From assembly GCF_007991335.1 (NCBI RefSeq), contig NZ_BJYD01000024.1, forward strand, positions 1 through 64,000: 64,000 bases of DNA, read 5' to 3'. This document shows, one piece after another, positions 22,601 to 30,669 of this stretch. A program made the translations under genes and the position numbers. Position 1 is the first letter of the stretch; every line of letters begins with the position of its first letter. The notes below the pieces were generated by a model, which was not told the origin of the DNA, made no database searches, and saw only the letters and a program-made list of their open reading frames with translations. This DNA is from Halobacillus faecis (GTDB lineage Bacteria > Bacillota > Bacilli > Bacillales > Halobacillaceae).

Positions 22601-22872
22601 GCACCGGTCTGAACCTTACTGGTGCGGACACGGTTATCCTTTACGACCTTTGGTGGAACCCGGCCATCGAAGAACAAGCGGCGGGCCGTGCGCACCGTAT
22701 TGGTCAAGAAAAAGTCGTACAGGTCATCCGGATGATATCCGAAGGCACAATCGAAGAGCGTATCTATCAGCTTCAACAGAAGAAACGTGATCTCGTTGAC
22801 CAAATCATCCAACCAGGAGAATCCATGCTTACTTCCCTAAGTGAAGAAGAAATCAAACAACTCTTCCAATAA
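19669..22872 (+). CDS. SWIM zinc finger SNF2 family helicase
   Basis: A bacterial Swi2/Snf2 ATPase of about 1067 residues (YwqA-like). The N-terminus has a SWIM zinc finger, CECAAYSTYYTCKH (CxCx8CxH, about residues 68-81), then a poorly conserved middle domain (about 100-590). The helicase core carries motif I DDMGLGKTIQ, motif II written DESQ, motif III SGTPIENSLQELWSLF, motif V GGTGLNLTGAD and motif VI QAAGRAHRIGQ. It probably translocates on DNA and remodels protein-DNA complexes; the target is unknown. The ATG at 19669 has AAGGA 8 nt upstream. An ATG 9 nt earlier overlaps that ribosome binding site and is less likely. Confidence 0.93.
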   Translation: MQSYLLQPNDIKKITGQTFYTRGKQYFERGKVYGLSHNSAIRSWRAVVAGTHDYEVRVFFFEDDDVEATCECAAYSTYYTCKHIAAVLIAIREKTLEDLAPKLAEKGRKSQTGLTNQDRMFAVSLFEAFRQRQENRGAQDLKKPLQIQYYLHLQSILGSKSLGLEMKLGENYPYVIKNIRDLLDHIRKDQAYRITKKFTYDPAEHSFSADDREILRLLQLAYEQEQFYEQQWNSSEPKILKVSPALATQLLPLLEKQQTEVLERGENVGPVRFEDEFPNLSFYVSEERGHFHMHMNHLKDYDYLSDYHLLYKEGSFYPVDHQKEEVLQTLYTILPYNSNGNHTVSHHDMEGIVSYVLPELETIADVQLDRSAQEKIVQESLVAKAYLDFQQWTLTIDVKFQYGDLTIDPFNEQPLSNQTIVRRDRQTEQEIMQIIELAEFKFDGEMVYIEDEDKLDQFLYHYLPKLKEHSDVYLSSSVRSLVEDRPLELQTSVELESDGNWLDINFTIDGISDHDVTEALKAVIERKKYYRLSDGALMALTSESFDRFQRLVDDLDLSTKDLEDNHFQVSTARSLQVEDALNPNESERNQLFQELVDRLKSPQSFEIDPPEGLQADLRPYQLTGFRWMKMLSHYGLGGVLADDMGLGKTIQTITFLLDEKLKGNMTDPAIIIAPASLVYNWKKEIEKFAPQLSVQILTGDPMARQEALNEAASKDIWITSYPLLRQDITSYEEQKFHAMVLDESQAIKNETTKTAVAVRSIKSRHRFALSGTPIENSLQELWSLFRTIMPGFFTSKKKFLQLKPEKISLMTRPFILRRMKTEVLDELPDKIDTVQYSELTREQKEVYLAYLERIQNDIQETIATKGIQRGKLEILAGLTRLRQICCHPGLFLENYEGQSGKLEQLKELTRELKESGHRLLIFSQFSSMLTKMHDELAKEGLQAFYLDGSTKSEKRMEMVEAFNEGEKDAFFISLKAGGTGLNLTGADTVILYDLWWNPAIEEQAAGRAHRIGQEKVVQVIRMISEGTIEERIYQLQQKKRDLVDQIIQPGESMLTSLSEEEIKQLFQ

Positions 22873-22904
22873 AGAGCCGTCCCCAAACGGCTCTTTTTCT
22901 TTTG
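22871..22904 (+). terminator. Intrinsic terminator after the SNF2 gene
   Basis: AGAGCCGT and ACGGCTCT form an 8-bp stem followed by TTTTTCTTTT immediately after the stop codon. Confidence 0.9.
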
Positions 22905-22915
22905 CCTGCCGTTTA

Positions 22916-22980
22916 ATGGTAAATATTGTATGACCTGGTCTGGAACTTCATTCCAGACCAGGTCATACAATATTTACCAT
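22916..22980. repeat. Perfect 65-nt palindrome, copy 3
   Basis: Two perfect 30-nt arms surround a CTTCA loop. The arms start ATGGTAAATATTGTATGACC and include the ATGACCTGGT core shared with the other copies. It lies between the convergent terminators of the SNF2 gene and ctaA and lacks a T run. It is the longest perfect inverted repeat I see in the window. Confidence 0.95.
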
Positions 22981-22987
22981 ATCAACC

Positions 22988-23021
22988 TAAAAAGAAAGCT
23001 GCCATCCCGGCAGCTTTCTTT
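22988..23021 (-). terminator. Intrinsic terminator after ctaA
   Basis: A 12-bp perfect stem (AAGAAAGCTGCC with GGCAGCTTTCTT) ends in a T run on the minus strand. It follows directly after the ctaA stop. Confidence 0.9.
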
Positions 23022-23909
23022 TTAGGCTTTCATTGTTTTCTTTTGCAGTTTGAACCAGTATCCTCCAAGGATGCAGGCGCCGATGACCATCGTCACTGTG
23101 GAAATGAGCATGTGCATCGAGGAAGCGAGAACGACGTTCCCTGTAACCACAATAATGAATCCTACCACTGCATTCAGCAGAAGGGAGATTAAATAAGCCC
23201 AGGACAACGCGATATGGTATTTGAACCTCGAAGCATAGATGACAAACCAGATAGCTGCTACAATGACAACAAACGTAGCGACCCAGTGTAAAGAATACAC
23301 GGCGTTCGCAACGGACTCACTTGTAATCAAGTACTCCATCGCTGGAATGTCCATCATGACATTGCTCGCGCGGCTGTGTTTAAAGAATGCACCGAGGATC
23401 ACCTGTGCAATATAGGCGATATACCCCAGCAGAAAAGCACGGTAACTCATCGACACGGATTCCCAACTTGTCCGGTTCAGCTCAATTTTTTTCTCATGAA
23501 GACTGTAACTCAACAACACGAGAACAATTAACAGCAGCTGACTGAACGTAACGTCGAACGTTGTGAACCCTGGTGGTGTCCCTAGAAGGACGTTCAACCC
23601 TCCAATCATGGATTGAAATACAAGCAGTGCCAAACTTAAAATAGCTAAAATAAATACAGATTTGTTTTTGCGGTACTTATAGATCGCACCGACAGCATTA
23701 ATGGCAGTAAGCATGATCAGCAATGGAACCATCAAACGGTGTGAATACTCTATAATGACATGATAATCCGTAATATCAGGAAAAACCTTTCCGTTACAGA
23801 CTGGCCATGTCGTCCCACACGCGTCCCCTGAGTTTGTCGCAACGACCAGGTTGCCGAGGATCAATGCGAGAAACGTAACGAATGTTGTTAGAATTGAAAA
23901 TTTCTTCAT
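23022..23909 (-). CDS. ctaA: COX15/CtaA family heme A synthase
   Basis: CtaA oxidises the C8 methyl of heme O to make heme A for cytochrome aa3/caa3 oxidases. The 295 residues form about eight transmembrane helices. The four heme-ligand histidines are visible in IEYSHRL, SYSLHEKK, VYSLHWV and SSMHMLI. The first external loop has the Cys pair DACGTTWPVC. The gene stands alone here, not next to ctaB or the cta oxidase genes as in B. subtilis, so it may be a second copy. AAAGGG precedes the ATG. Confidence 0.85.
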   Translation of the reverse strand: MKKFSILTTFVTFLALILGNLVVATNSGDACGTTWPVCNGKVFPDITDYHVIIEYSHRLMVPLLIMLTAINAVGAIYKYRKNKSVFILAILSLALLVFQSMIGGLNVLLGTPPGFTTFDVTFSQLLLIVLVLLSYSLHEKKIELNRTSWESVSMSYRAFLLGYIAYIAQVILGAFFKHSRASNVMMDIPAMEYLITSESVANAVYSLHWVATFVVIVAAIWFVIYASRFKYHIALSWAYLISLLLNAVVGFIIVVTGNVVLASSMHMLISTVTMVIGACILGGYWFKLQKKTMKA

Positions 23910-23998
23910 CGTCTTACCCTTTCTCTATCTATGATCATGATGTCATGAATATTGTTTGTTTCCTAAGTAAATCATATCATGAATTTTGGGAGATAGAG

Positions 23999-24044
23999 AA
24001 AAGAAAGCGCCGTCATGAGTCATGAACTTTTTGTGAACGGCGCT
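23999..24044 (-). terminator. Terminator overlapping the end of the next gene
   Basis: AGCGCCGT (24006-24013) pairs with ACGGCGCT (24037-24044), and TTTCTTTTC follows on the minus strand. The stop codon of the 24013-24573 gene lies at the base of this stem, so the terminator overlaps its last codons. Confidence 0.75.
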
Positions 24045-24573
24045 TCTTCCTGATTTTACCAATGATCAAATAGAGGAGAGAAACCGCAATCAAGAAGGTA
24101 TTTACCAGTGAAAAAACGTTTGCATAATGGTCGTCATCCCAATAGGATACTGGACTGTTAAATGTATAGCTGCTGATCGGGTAAAACACAGGAACCGCAT
24201 CATCAGCATGAGTCAGAATATCAAGGATCACATGTCCGAGCCACCCATAGGAAAAAGCGGTCCACATCGAGAGCTCCCTTCCTTTCCAGATCAAAACGAT
24301 GACAAAAAAGATCCCCCACACAAATAACGAATGACCGGCATGACGCAGTATAAAAACGACTGGATGTTCAAACAGATCATGAACCAAACCAAATAACGAG
24401 CGCATGGGATCAGCGTCGTCCACGACCTGCCAGGCCTGTCTTCTTACACTTAGATAGATAAACATGACATAATACACAATGTCGGGTGAAAGACTTCCAA
24501 AAATAAACCAGCCGGTGAACCTTTGTTTTCTTGTTGCAAAAAATGTCCAGTAGCCATGGTGCAGTGTATTCAT
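24013..24573 (-). CDS. Hypothetical four-helix membrane protein
   Basis: A 186-residue membrane protein of unknown function. It starts NTLHHGYWTFFATR, has four to five hydrophobic segments, and carries scattered His and Asp residues at membrane edges (HHG, SPDIVYY, HDLFEH, GHSLFVWG, GHVILDILTHADD). This pattern resembles the YdjM/DUF457-type metal-dependent hydrolase-like membrane proteins, which is an inference from the pattern alone. The start at 24573 has GGGAGG 7 nt upstream; the longer frame to 24630 is rejected. It is divergent from the HAD gene. Confidence 0.7.
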   Translation of the reverse strand: MNTLHHGYWTFFATRKQRFTGWFIFGSLSPDIVYYVMFIYLSVRRQAWQVVDDADPMRSLFGLVHDLFEHPVVFILRHAGHSLFVWGIFFVIVLIWKGRELSMWTAFSYGWLGHVILDILTHADDAVPVFYPISSYTFNSPVSYWDDDHYANVFSLVNTFLIAVSLLYLIIGKIRKKRRSQKVHDS

Positions 24574-24649
24574 TTTTCTCCCTCCCCTAACTTCTTGTTT
24601 ACCCTTAATCCCTAGGGGGAACCTAACCAATGGAAAGGAGCATAAATCG

Positions 24650-25300
24650 ATGACCTATAAAGCTTACGTTTTTGATGCGTATGGAACGCTGTTTGACGTC
24701 CATAGCGTCATGAAGAAAATTCATCAATTTTTCCCTGATCAAGGTCCTAAGGTAAGTGAAGAATGGCGCAGCCGTCAAGTTCACTATTTCCTCGTACGTC
24801 AGTTGATCCAAGGATACAAGCCATTCACCGATATTACCAGGTGGGCACTGCTCGATGCCCTCGCTTACAGTGATGTAGATGTCAAGCCGGAGGTTGTGGA
24901 AGACCTGATGCACGAATATGAGCTACTCCAGCCTTACGATGAAGTCCCTTCACTAAAACAGAACCATCAAGACAAGACGTTCACTATTTTCTCAAACGGC
25001 ACGCGTTCCATGCTTCAGCCTCTTTTAGAAAATAATCAACTGAAAGAAGACTTTGATTTACTCAGCGCTGACGACGTTGAGGTCTACAAGCCTCACCCGA
25101 ATGCCTACAGCTACGCCCATGAACAGTTAGGATTTGAAAAAGAAGAGATCCTGTTCTTTTCGAGTAATCCTTGGGACATTACGGGGGCAGCTTCTTACGG
25201 TTTCCATACGGCCTGGGTGAATCGGAAGAAGCAAAAGTGGCCGGAACTTGGGATCAATCCGACCCACGTGATCAACACTCTTAATGAAATCCCGGACTAA
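24650..25300 (+). CDS. Haloacid dehalogenase type II / HAD family hydrolase
   Basis: The 216-residue protein has HAD motif I FDAYGTLFDVHSV, motif II FSNGTRSML, the motif III Lys in VYKPHPNAYSYA, and motif IV written FFSSNPWDITGAASYG. This set, especially DAYGTLFD and SNPWD, is typical of L-2-haloacid dehalogenases, although many relatives are phosphatases of unknown substrate. AAAGGAG lies 9-10 nt before the ATG. It is a single-gene unit closed by the following bidirectional terminator. Confidence 0.85.
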   Translation: MTYKAYVFDAYGTLFDVHSVMKKIHQFFPDQGPKVSEEWRSRQVHYFLVRQLIQGYKPFTDITRWALLDALAYSDVDVKPEVVEDLMHEYELLQPYDEVPSLKQNHQDKTFTIFSNGTRSMLQPLLENNQLKEDFDLLSADDVEVYKPHPNAYSYAHEQLGFEKEEILFFSSNPWDITGAASYGFHTAWVNRKKQKWPELGINPTHVINTLNEIPD

Positions 25301-25335
25301 AAAAGACGGAGTCCCTTCGAGGGCTCCGTCTTTTA
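25301..25335. terminator. Bidirectional terminator between HAD and GGDEF genes
   Basis: AAAAGACGGAG and CTCCGTCTTTT flank a TCCC-TTCG-AGGG top, with A/T runs on both sides, and fill the 35-bp gap between two convergent genes. Confidence 0.9.
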
Positions 25336-27405
25336 TCAATGGTGTTTGTATAGGCGTACCTGATTTTTCCCGTCACGCTTTCCTTTGTAAAGCGCCTTGT
25401 CAGCTGAGCGGAAAAGGTCATCCAATGTCTGTCCATCTTCAGGATAACAGGCAACTCCGATAGAGAAGGAGGAACGGATTTCCTCTCCTTTGACTATATA
25501 AGGCTCTCTTAACTTCTCAAGAGCGCGCATGGATACGTCATAGATTTGATTCCGATCCGCAATGTTTTCCAAAAGAATCGCAAATTCATCCCCGCCGATC
25601 CGGCCGACAGAATCTCCGGACCGGATGCATTCTTTCATCCGCTTTCCGACACTGCACAAAAATTCATCTCCGATTTCATGACCATATTCATCATTGATGC
25701 ACTTGAACCCGTCCCCATCTAAATAAAGGAGGGCAAACGATTCACCGGACCGTTCAGCCTTGGCGATCGCCTGCTCGACCCGGTCTTCAAACAGTCTACG
25801 ATTCGGCAAGCCCGTCAAGTAGTCATAGAAAGCAAAACGCTCAAGCTTTTCTTCATAATTCTTCTGCTCGGAAATATCCCGGGCCACGATCACAAAATGG
25901 CTGACCTGATTGTGTTCACTGACAACCGGCGTTCCCCGGCATTCAAACCAGACCGGTTCTCCATTCTGGCTTTTTAATGTCAAGGAAACCGTGAACGCTT
26001 CTTTACTCTTTTCGCTCCACTTGAAAGCCTTGGAGAGGTTATTCAAATCATCTGGTTCCAACTGTTGCATCATTTCCCTTGAAGACATCTCCTGCGGGTC
26101 ACGACCTAGAAATTTCGTCTGTGAAGGAGACGCATAGACCAGCTCTCCCATTGGGGAGAAAACAGAAATCAAATCATTGGAATGATCGGCAATCAGACGG
26201 AATTTTTCCTCACTCTGCCTTAATGCTTCATGGGCTCTCACTTGATCCGTCCTGTCCTCAAGAATCGCATAAATTCCTTCTTTCTGACCCTCGTTAATAA
26301 TCGGAACGAGAGAAACACGGAGAATACGCTCTTCTCCCTCCATCCAAAAGCTCGTTTCAAACCGGGTACCTTTTTGGAAAAAGGATTCTAACAACTGCTT
26401 CCTCAGCCAGCTTCTCTGCTCTTTAGGCACCCAATCGATAATCGAGGTATGAACCATGGACTCTTCCTCCATTTTCAGGAGACGCAATGTCGCTGTGTTC
26501 ACTTTCTTAATCAATCCCTGGAAAGTAAGCGTTAAAATTGGCTGGGGATTATTTTTAAATAATGACCGATAGCGGGACCTGCTCGCTTCCAACTTCCGCT
26601 GAGCAGCCTTATCTTTTGAAATGTCTCTTACAATCGAACTGATCCCGATCGTTTCCCCGCTTTCGCTTTGAATCGGAGATATACTGATGGAAACATCGAT
26701 AAGCACTCCGTCTTTTCTCTTGCGGACCGTTTCATAACGGGCAATCGCTCTTTCTTTCCCTTTACGAACAAGCTCCTCCGCTTCTTCTTTTCTGTTCCAA
26801 GGAACAAAAGGGAATGAAGTGGTTTGCATTTCTTCTTTTGTATAGCCGTACAGCTCTTCTAATGCACGATTCGCTTCTAGTACGTTGCCTGATGTATCGA
26901 CAATCAAGATCGCATCCGTCGTATCCTTCATCAACGAACGATACATGGCGTTAATCCGGCTGAGATCGCGCTCTTTTTCAATCACTTCTGTAATGTTCCT
27001 TGTGATCGCAACAATGTGTGTGACTTCACCTGCTTCGTCCATGGTCGGGGTCAGCACGGAATGTCCTCTGAAAAGTTTCCCATTGACGATGATTTCATCT
27101 TCATATGTAATTGCTTCTTTTTTTCTGACGACCCTTTGATAGGCTGCAATTAAATCTTCGGCTTGCTGCTCGCCTAATAGATCCTCTATGTACTTGCCTT
27201 CCCATCCCGCTCCTTTAATCGGAGAATAGTTTTTGGCAGATTCATTCATATATATATATTTAAATCGCCTCTCATCGACGACTTCCATAAAAAAGATATA
27301 GTCGGATATTCCATCCATAAGCATATGTAACAAGTGTTCATGGGGAATGCGGTCAGCAATCCCTGCTATGATTCCCTGATCCATCCATTCTTTCACTCGT
27401 TCCAT
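25336..27405 (-). CDS. Multi-PAS diguanylate cyclase (GGDEF)
   Basis: This 689-residue cytoplasmic protein carries about four PAS domains (roughly residues 20-135, 145-265, 275-390 and 395-515), each ending in a typical acidic PAC segment such as VAITRNITE, SSIVRDISK and VIVARDISE. A GGDEF domain (about 525-689) follows. The active site is intact (RIGGDEFAILLE) and an RSGD inhibitory site lies five residues upstream, so it should make cyclic di-GMP with product inhibition. No EAL domain and no membrane segment are visible. The PAS domains probably sense redox state or a small ligand. GAGGGGA precedes the ATG. Confidence 0.92.
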   Translation of the reverse strand: MERVKEWMDQGIIAGIADRIPHEHLLHMLMDGISDYIFFMEVVDERRFKYIYMNESAKNYSPIKGAGWEGKYIEDLLGEQQAEDLIAAYQRVVRKKEAITYEDEIIVNGKLFRGHSVLTPTMDEAGEVTHIVAITRNITEVIEKERDLSRINAMYRSLMKDTTDAILIVDTSGNVLEANRALEELYGYTKEEMQTTSFPFVPWNRKEEAEELVRKGKERAIARYETVRKRKDGVLIDVSISISPIQSESGETIGISSIVRDISKDKAAQRKLEASRSRYRSLFKNNPQPILTLTFQGLIKKVNTATLRLLKMEEESMVHTSIIDWVPKEQRSWLRKQLLESFFQKGTRFETSFWMEGEERILRVSLVPIINEGQKEGIYAILEDRTDQVRAHEALRQSEEKFRLIADHSNDLISVFSPMGELVYASPSQTKFLGRDPQEMSSREMMQQLEPDDLNNLSKAFKWSEKSKEAFTVSLTLKSQNGEPVWFECRGTPVVSEHNQVSHFVIVARDISEQKNYEEKLERFAFYDYLTGLPNRRLFEDRVEQAIAKAERSGESFALLYLDGDGFKCINDEYGHEIGDEFLCSVGKRMKECIRSGDSVGRIGGDEFAILLENIADRNQIYDVSMRALEKLREPYIVKGEEIRSSFSIGVACYPEDGQTLDDLFRSADKALYKGKRDGKNQVRLYKHH

Positions 27406-27521
27406 GGATTATCCCCTCAATCATTAATCGTATTTACACATGTATACCATGTTACCATGTTTAGTTCCTGCTTCTCTATGTATCTTTCTACCAAAAAGTC
27501 AGAAATCCTTTCCAGATAGAT

Positions 27522-27556
27522 AAAAAAAGCAATGTGCAGGGCACATTGCTTTTTTG
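27522..27556 (-). terminator. Intrinsic terminator after the iron ABC ATPase gene
   Basis: GCAATGTGC and GCACATTGC form a perfect stem with A and T runs on both sides. It follows directly after the ABC ATPase stop codon. Confidence 0.92.
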
Positions 27557-27558
27557 TT

Positions 27559-28398
27559 TTATACGGTTTGTTTTTGTTGAGCCTGAGCTTCCGCCTGCGC
27601 TTGTTTGATTAAACAGCGCCCTTTTCCATGCGGGATGCACATCGGTGTTCCGAAAAGAGGATCCTCTCTGACATCACAAAGCATTTCAAATACGTGCTGC
27701 ATCATGTCACAAGTCACGACATCCTCCGGCTTCCCTTGTGCGAAAACCGTTTTATCTTTCACTGCGATAATATGATCCGCATATCGGCAGGCCAGGTTAA
27801 TATCATGAAGCACCATGACAACCGTACGTCCATTGTCCTGATTCAAGTCGAAGAGCAAGTCGAGAATATCAATCTGGTGGGTCATATCTAAATAAGTGGT
27901 CGGTTCATCCAATAGGAGAATATCTGTATCCTGAGCAAGGGTCATCGCAATCCAGGCACGTTGACGCTGCCCGCCAGACAGAGAATCGACCGTTCTATCT
28001 TTCAACTCCATCAAGTTCGTATCTTCAAGCGCACGCGTTACAGCTTTTTCATCTTCATCCGACCAGCGTTTTGCGAACCCTTGATAAGGATAACGGCCTT
28101 GCTTTACAAGCTGATAGACGCTGAGACCTTCAGGAGTTGTCGGACTTTGTGGAAGAATCGCCATCTTCTTCGCCACATCTTTTGTACGCATTTTGGAAAT
28201 ATCCGCACTATCCAGCACAACTTCTCCTGATTTTGGACGCAATAAACGAGCCATCGAACGAAGCAACGTGGATTTGCCGCAACCGTTTCCACCGATGAGT
28301 ACAGTGACTTTGCCTTTCGGGATCGTAATATCCAATGAATCTATGATGATGGAATCTCCATAGCCTAGAGTTAAATTATTCGCCAACAGGGTATCCAT
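27559..28398 (-). CDS. Iron(III)-siderophore ABC transporter ATP-binding protein
   Basis: A 279-residue ATPase of the FecE/FhuC class, close in type to B. subtilis YusV, which powers several siderophore uptake systems. Walker A is GGNGCGKSTLL, the signature is SLSGGQRQRAWIAM, and Walker B with switch is DILLLDEPTTYLDMTHQ. The AILPQSPTTPEGLSVYQLVKQGRYPY segment is typical of the family. A Cys-containing C-terminal tail (GTPMCIPHGKGRC) also occurs in YusV-like proteins. No permease or binding protein lies nearby, so it probably serves transporters encoded elsewhere. A Fur box lies upstream. Confidence 0.92.
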   Translation of the reverse strand: MDTLLANNLTLGYGDSIIIDSLDITIPKGKVTVLIGGNGCGKSTLLRSMARLLRPKSGEVVLDSADISKMRTKDVAKKMAILPQSPTTPEGLSVYQLVKQGRYPYQGFAKRWSDEDEKAVTRALEDTNLMELKDRTVDSLSGGQRQRAWIAMTLAQDTDILLLDEPTTYLDMTHQIDILDLLFDLNQDNGRTVVMVLHDINLACRYADHIIAVKDKTVFAQGKPEDVVTCDMMQHVFEMLCDVREDPLFGTPMCIPHGKGRCLIKQAQAEAQAQQKQTV

Positions 28399-28521
28399 AA
28401 TCTGACCTCTCCTTTATGTCTCTACGAAATCTATCGCTGTTGGAGCTACACGAAAAATCACGAATTCTATATTTTCTCTATCTTCTAGTTTATGGGCTTG
28501 GTTCCACTCTGTCAATGAATT

Positions 28522-28536
28522 TGAGAATCATTTTCA
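28522..28536 (-). promoter_or_regulatory. Fur box upstream of the iron ABC ATPase gene
   Basis: TGAGAATCATTTTCA matches the 7-1-7 Bacillus Fur operator TGATAATNATTATCA at all but two positions. It lies about 125 bp before the start of the ATPase gene, the expected place for iron-dependent repression. Confidence 0.8.
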
Positions 28537-28634
28537 TCACTGGACTGTGGAAAGTGTATGCATGACGAGAAGAAATGAGAACACCTAGTAGGAAAGGAAA
28601 ACCTTTCGAGAAAAAGAGAAAAGAGTGTTCTTTT

Positions 28635-29291
28635 TCATAACTGAGACGCTCTTACGTTCCTGATCAACTGGAAGTATTGAACATCTCCTAGTCCATATTC
28701 TTGAAAAGTTATAATCATCAATTCTACGAGCTTCTCTTCCGGTAATTCAGGGTGATGCTGGATGAATCCCACAAGTTCATTATCCACATCCTTGTAGTGA
28801 AGATACAACTCCATTCCCTTTCGTAACGCAGGCAGAGATACCTCTTGTGGCATCGTCCGGTTGATCAGCACCTGTTTATACAACGAATGGTATCCCTCTA
28901 CATGAAGCGTATGTGAAGCAAGAGGCTCGAATTTCTGGGTGACTAGACAAAGCTCAACTTTCGATTCGTAACCGATTTGATCGAGCCATGCTAGTAAGGT
29001 GAGGAGATTGATTTGACAGAACATATCCTCATCAAACCATAACGTGAGATGTTCTCGTCCTTCATCAAAGACTGCCTCCAGTTTTTCTACGGTCTTTTGT
29101 CTATATTCTCCCTCCGAAACCCCATGCATGAGAGCCCTTCTTTTAATAAATGTATTTGAGAAGATCGTTTCACAGGTCTCCCCTGCACACATCGCCTCAT
29201 TAAAAGGAATCATCGGTTTCCCTTTCATACATTCCTTGCTTTGAAAAAACCTTTCCATTTCTTCCCCATTCAAAATGTGAAGAGTCTGCAT
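28635..29291 (-). CDS. DUF1835-like protein
   Basis: A 218-residue soluble protein. The N-terminal LHILNGEEMERFF and the central segment LTLWFDEDMFCQINLLTLLAWLDQ resemble DUF1835 proteins, in which an HI-x-x-G-D start and a W-x-x-x-D-x-x-x-Q-x-x-LL motif recur. The second half is helical (about 140-215). Function is unknown. It is a single gene between the Fur-controlled ATPase and minJ. A GGGGGGAG-type ribosome binding site precedes the ATG. Confidence 0.6.
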   Translation of the reverse strand: MQTLHILNGEEMERFFQSKECMKGKPMIPFNEAMCAGETCETIFSNTFIKRRALMHGVSEGEYRQKTVEKLEAVFDEGREHLTLWFDEDMFCQINLLTLLAWLDQIGYESKVELCLVTQKFEPLASHTLHVEGYHSLYKQVLINRTMPQEVSLPALRKGMELYLHYKDVDNELVGFIQHHPELPEEKLVELMIITFQEYGLGDVQYFQLIRNVRASQL

Positions 29292-29312
29292 GGGTTCTCC
29301 CCCCTTTTAAAA

Positions 29313-29358
29313 AGTAAAACGGTTATCATCCAGCACCTTAAAGGAGGAGATAACCGTT
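29313..29358 (-). terminator. Terminator after minJ
   Basis: AACGGTTATC (29318-29327) pairs with GATAACCGTT (29349-29358), and TTTTACTTTTT follows on the minus strand. The loop is long at 21 nt. Confidence 0.7.
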
Positions 29359-29371
29359 CCTTTTCCAATCA

Positions 29372-30562
29372 TTAGAAAAAGCCTACCGAAGCTTCATGAG
29401 TCGCAGGTTCAACGAAAACAAGTCCAAGTTCGTAGTGTTCACCCTCATACATCGCCCGCTGCACGTAGCGATTTTCTCCGGATTCATCACGCACTTCCAT
29501 TTTCGTAAACGCTCCTGAATTTTGCAGTGCTTCATAAAACTGATTTTCTGTTCGTACAGGGATCGCATTCACCCGTTCGATGACTTCACCAGGCATCAGT
29601 TCCATTTGATCGGCCGGACTCCCAGGGATGACACCTAGAATACGAATGCCTTTTTGCGCAGAAGAAAAGAACGGCGTTTTCTCTTCACGCATCCGGTGAA
29701 GCACGAATATGAACTCACGGCCTACGAGGCCGACCATCACAGCCGCAAGCGATAGTACACCTATGAAAAAGCTCCCAACAGCTAGCCCCAGGACGAAGAT
29801 CGCCAGCAGAAATACATGACGTCCCATCGTCTTTGCTGCACGAACAGGGGACTGTCCGCGCGCTTTCCATTCCCAACCTATGACAAAAGGAATGAGAATG
29901 AGCCCGTATGGATCTCCCCCAAGCGAAATCATCGGCCACCACGGGGCAAACGCATCAATCATCCCTCCTGGAAGCAGGGCCAGGAACGGAACGAAGGTCA
30001 TCCTTCTTGACCTATGCTGACCGATCCACATCCCCCGTGTCCCTTTCAATCGTTCGGGATACGTATGAGAGGCCGTTGTGCGCAGCATCAGGATCGATTC
30101 AGTCATTAAAAGAACGGCCATCACAACCGCAAGTGTGTGGAGCGGTGTCTCCTGGAGGGTTGCTACCCATTCGTAACCTTGCACAGATGGAGGTAGGTAA
30201 GGAATGACGAGCAAGACTAGATAGCTTAAACCAAGCGTATAGGCAGATGAATACCAGCTCAAACGCCCAGTCAAACTGACAACCAGGAAAACACCGGATA
30301 GGAGGAGCAGCAGCGGATAACTGACTACCATTCCTCCCCCCACCGCCATCGCGGATAATATAAAGCCACTTAGAAGCGCCGTTCCCCATGTTCCTTTCCA
30401 TTCGGAAAAGCGGTCGAAGATTCTTGTGCCGAACGTCGCTCTTTCCTGTTTGATTCTCTTACCAGAAACGATGAAGATCATCGCTAAAGCTATGTATAAT
30501 AATGGGAGGGTGAACATCATCCCGATCCCTTTTGCAAATTCCATTAACCAAACGTCCAACAT
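29372..30562 (-). CDS. minJ: PDZ-domain membrane protein, MinJ
   Basis: MinJ bridges DivIVA and MinD at the poles and division site, placing the Min system in Bacillus. This 396-residue protein has about eight transmembrane helices in residues 1-285 and a C-terminal cytoplasmic PDZ domain (about 300-385) with IRILGVIPGSPADQMELMPGEVIERVN. The length is close to the B. subtilis protein, and its place directly after ctpB matches the B. subtilis order. The first ATG has AAAGGAG only 4 nt upstream, so a start six codons later is possible. Confidence 0.9.
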   Translation of the reverse strand: MLDVWLMEFAKGIGMMFTLPLLYIALAMIFIVSGKRIKQERATFGTRIFDRFSEWKGTWGTALLSGFILSAMAVGGGMVVSYPLLLLLSGVFLVVSLTGRLSWYSSAYTLGLSYLVLLVIPYLPPSVQGYEWVATLQETPLHTLAVVMAVLLMTESILMLRTTASHTYPERLKGTRGMWIGQHRSRRMTFVPFLALLPGGMIDAFAPWWPMISLGGDPYGLILIPFVIGWEWKARGQSPVRAAKTMGRHVFLLAIFVLGLAVGSFFIGVLSLAAVMVGLVGREFIFVLHRMREEKTPFFSSAQKGIRILGVIPGSPADQMELMPGEVIERVNAIPVRTENQFYEALQNSGAFTKMEVRDESGENRYVQRAMYEGEHYELGLVFVEPATHEASVGFF

Positions 30563-30669
30563 GATTCTCCTTTCAAGTCGTGTCGCTCTCTGTTGCTTCT
30601 ACCCAATAACGAAAAAATCCGCAGTCGCAGACTACGGATATATTTCGTCATCCAACGGCAAATTCCTGC

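Noticed and set aside
22916-22980. The large palindrome as a terminator
   Set aside because: No T run on either side, and both flanking genes already have standard terminators.
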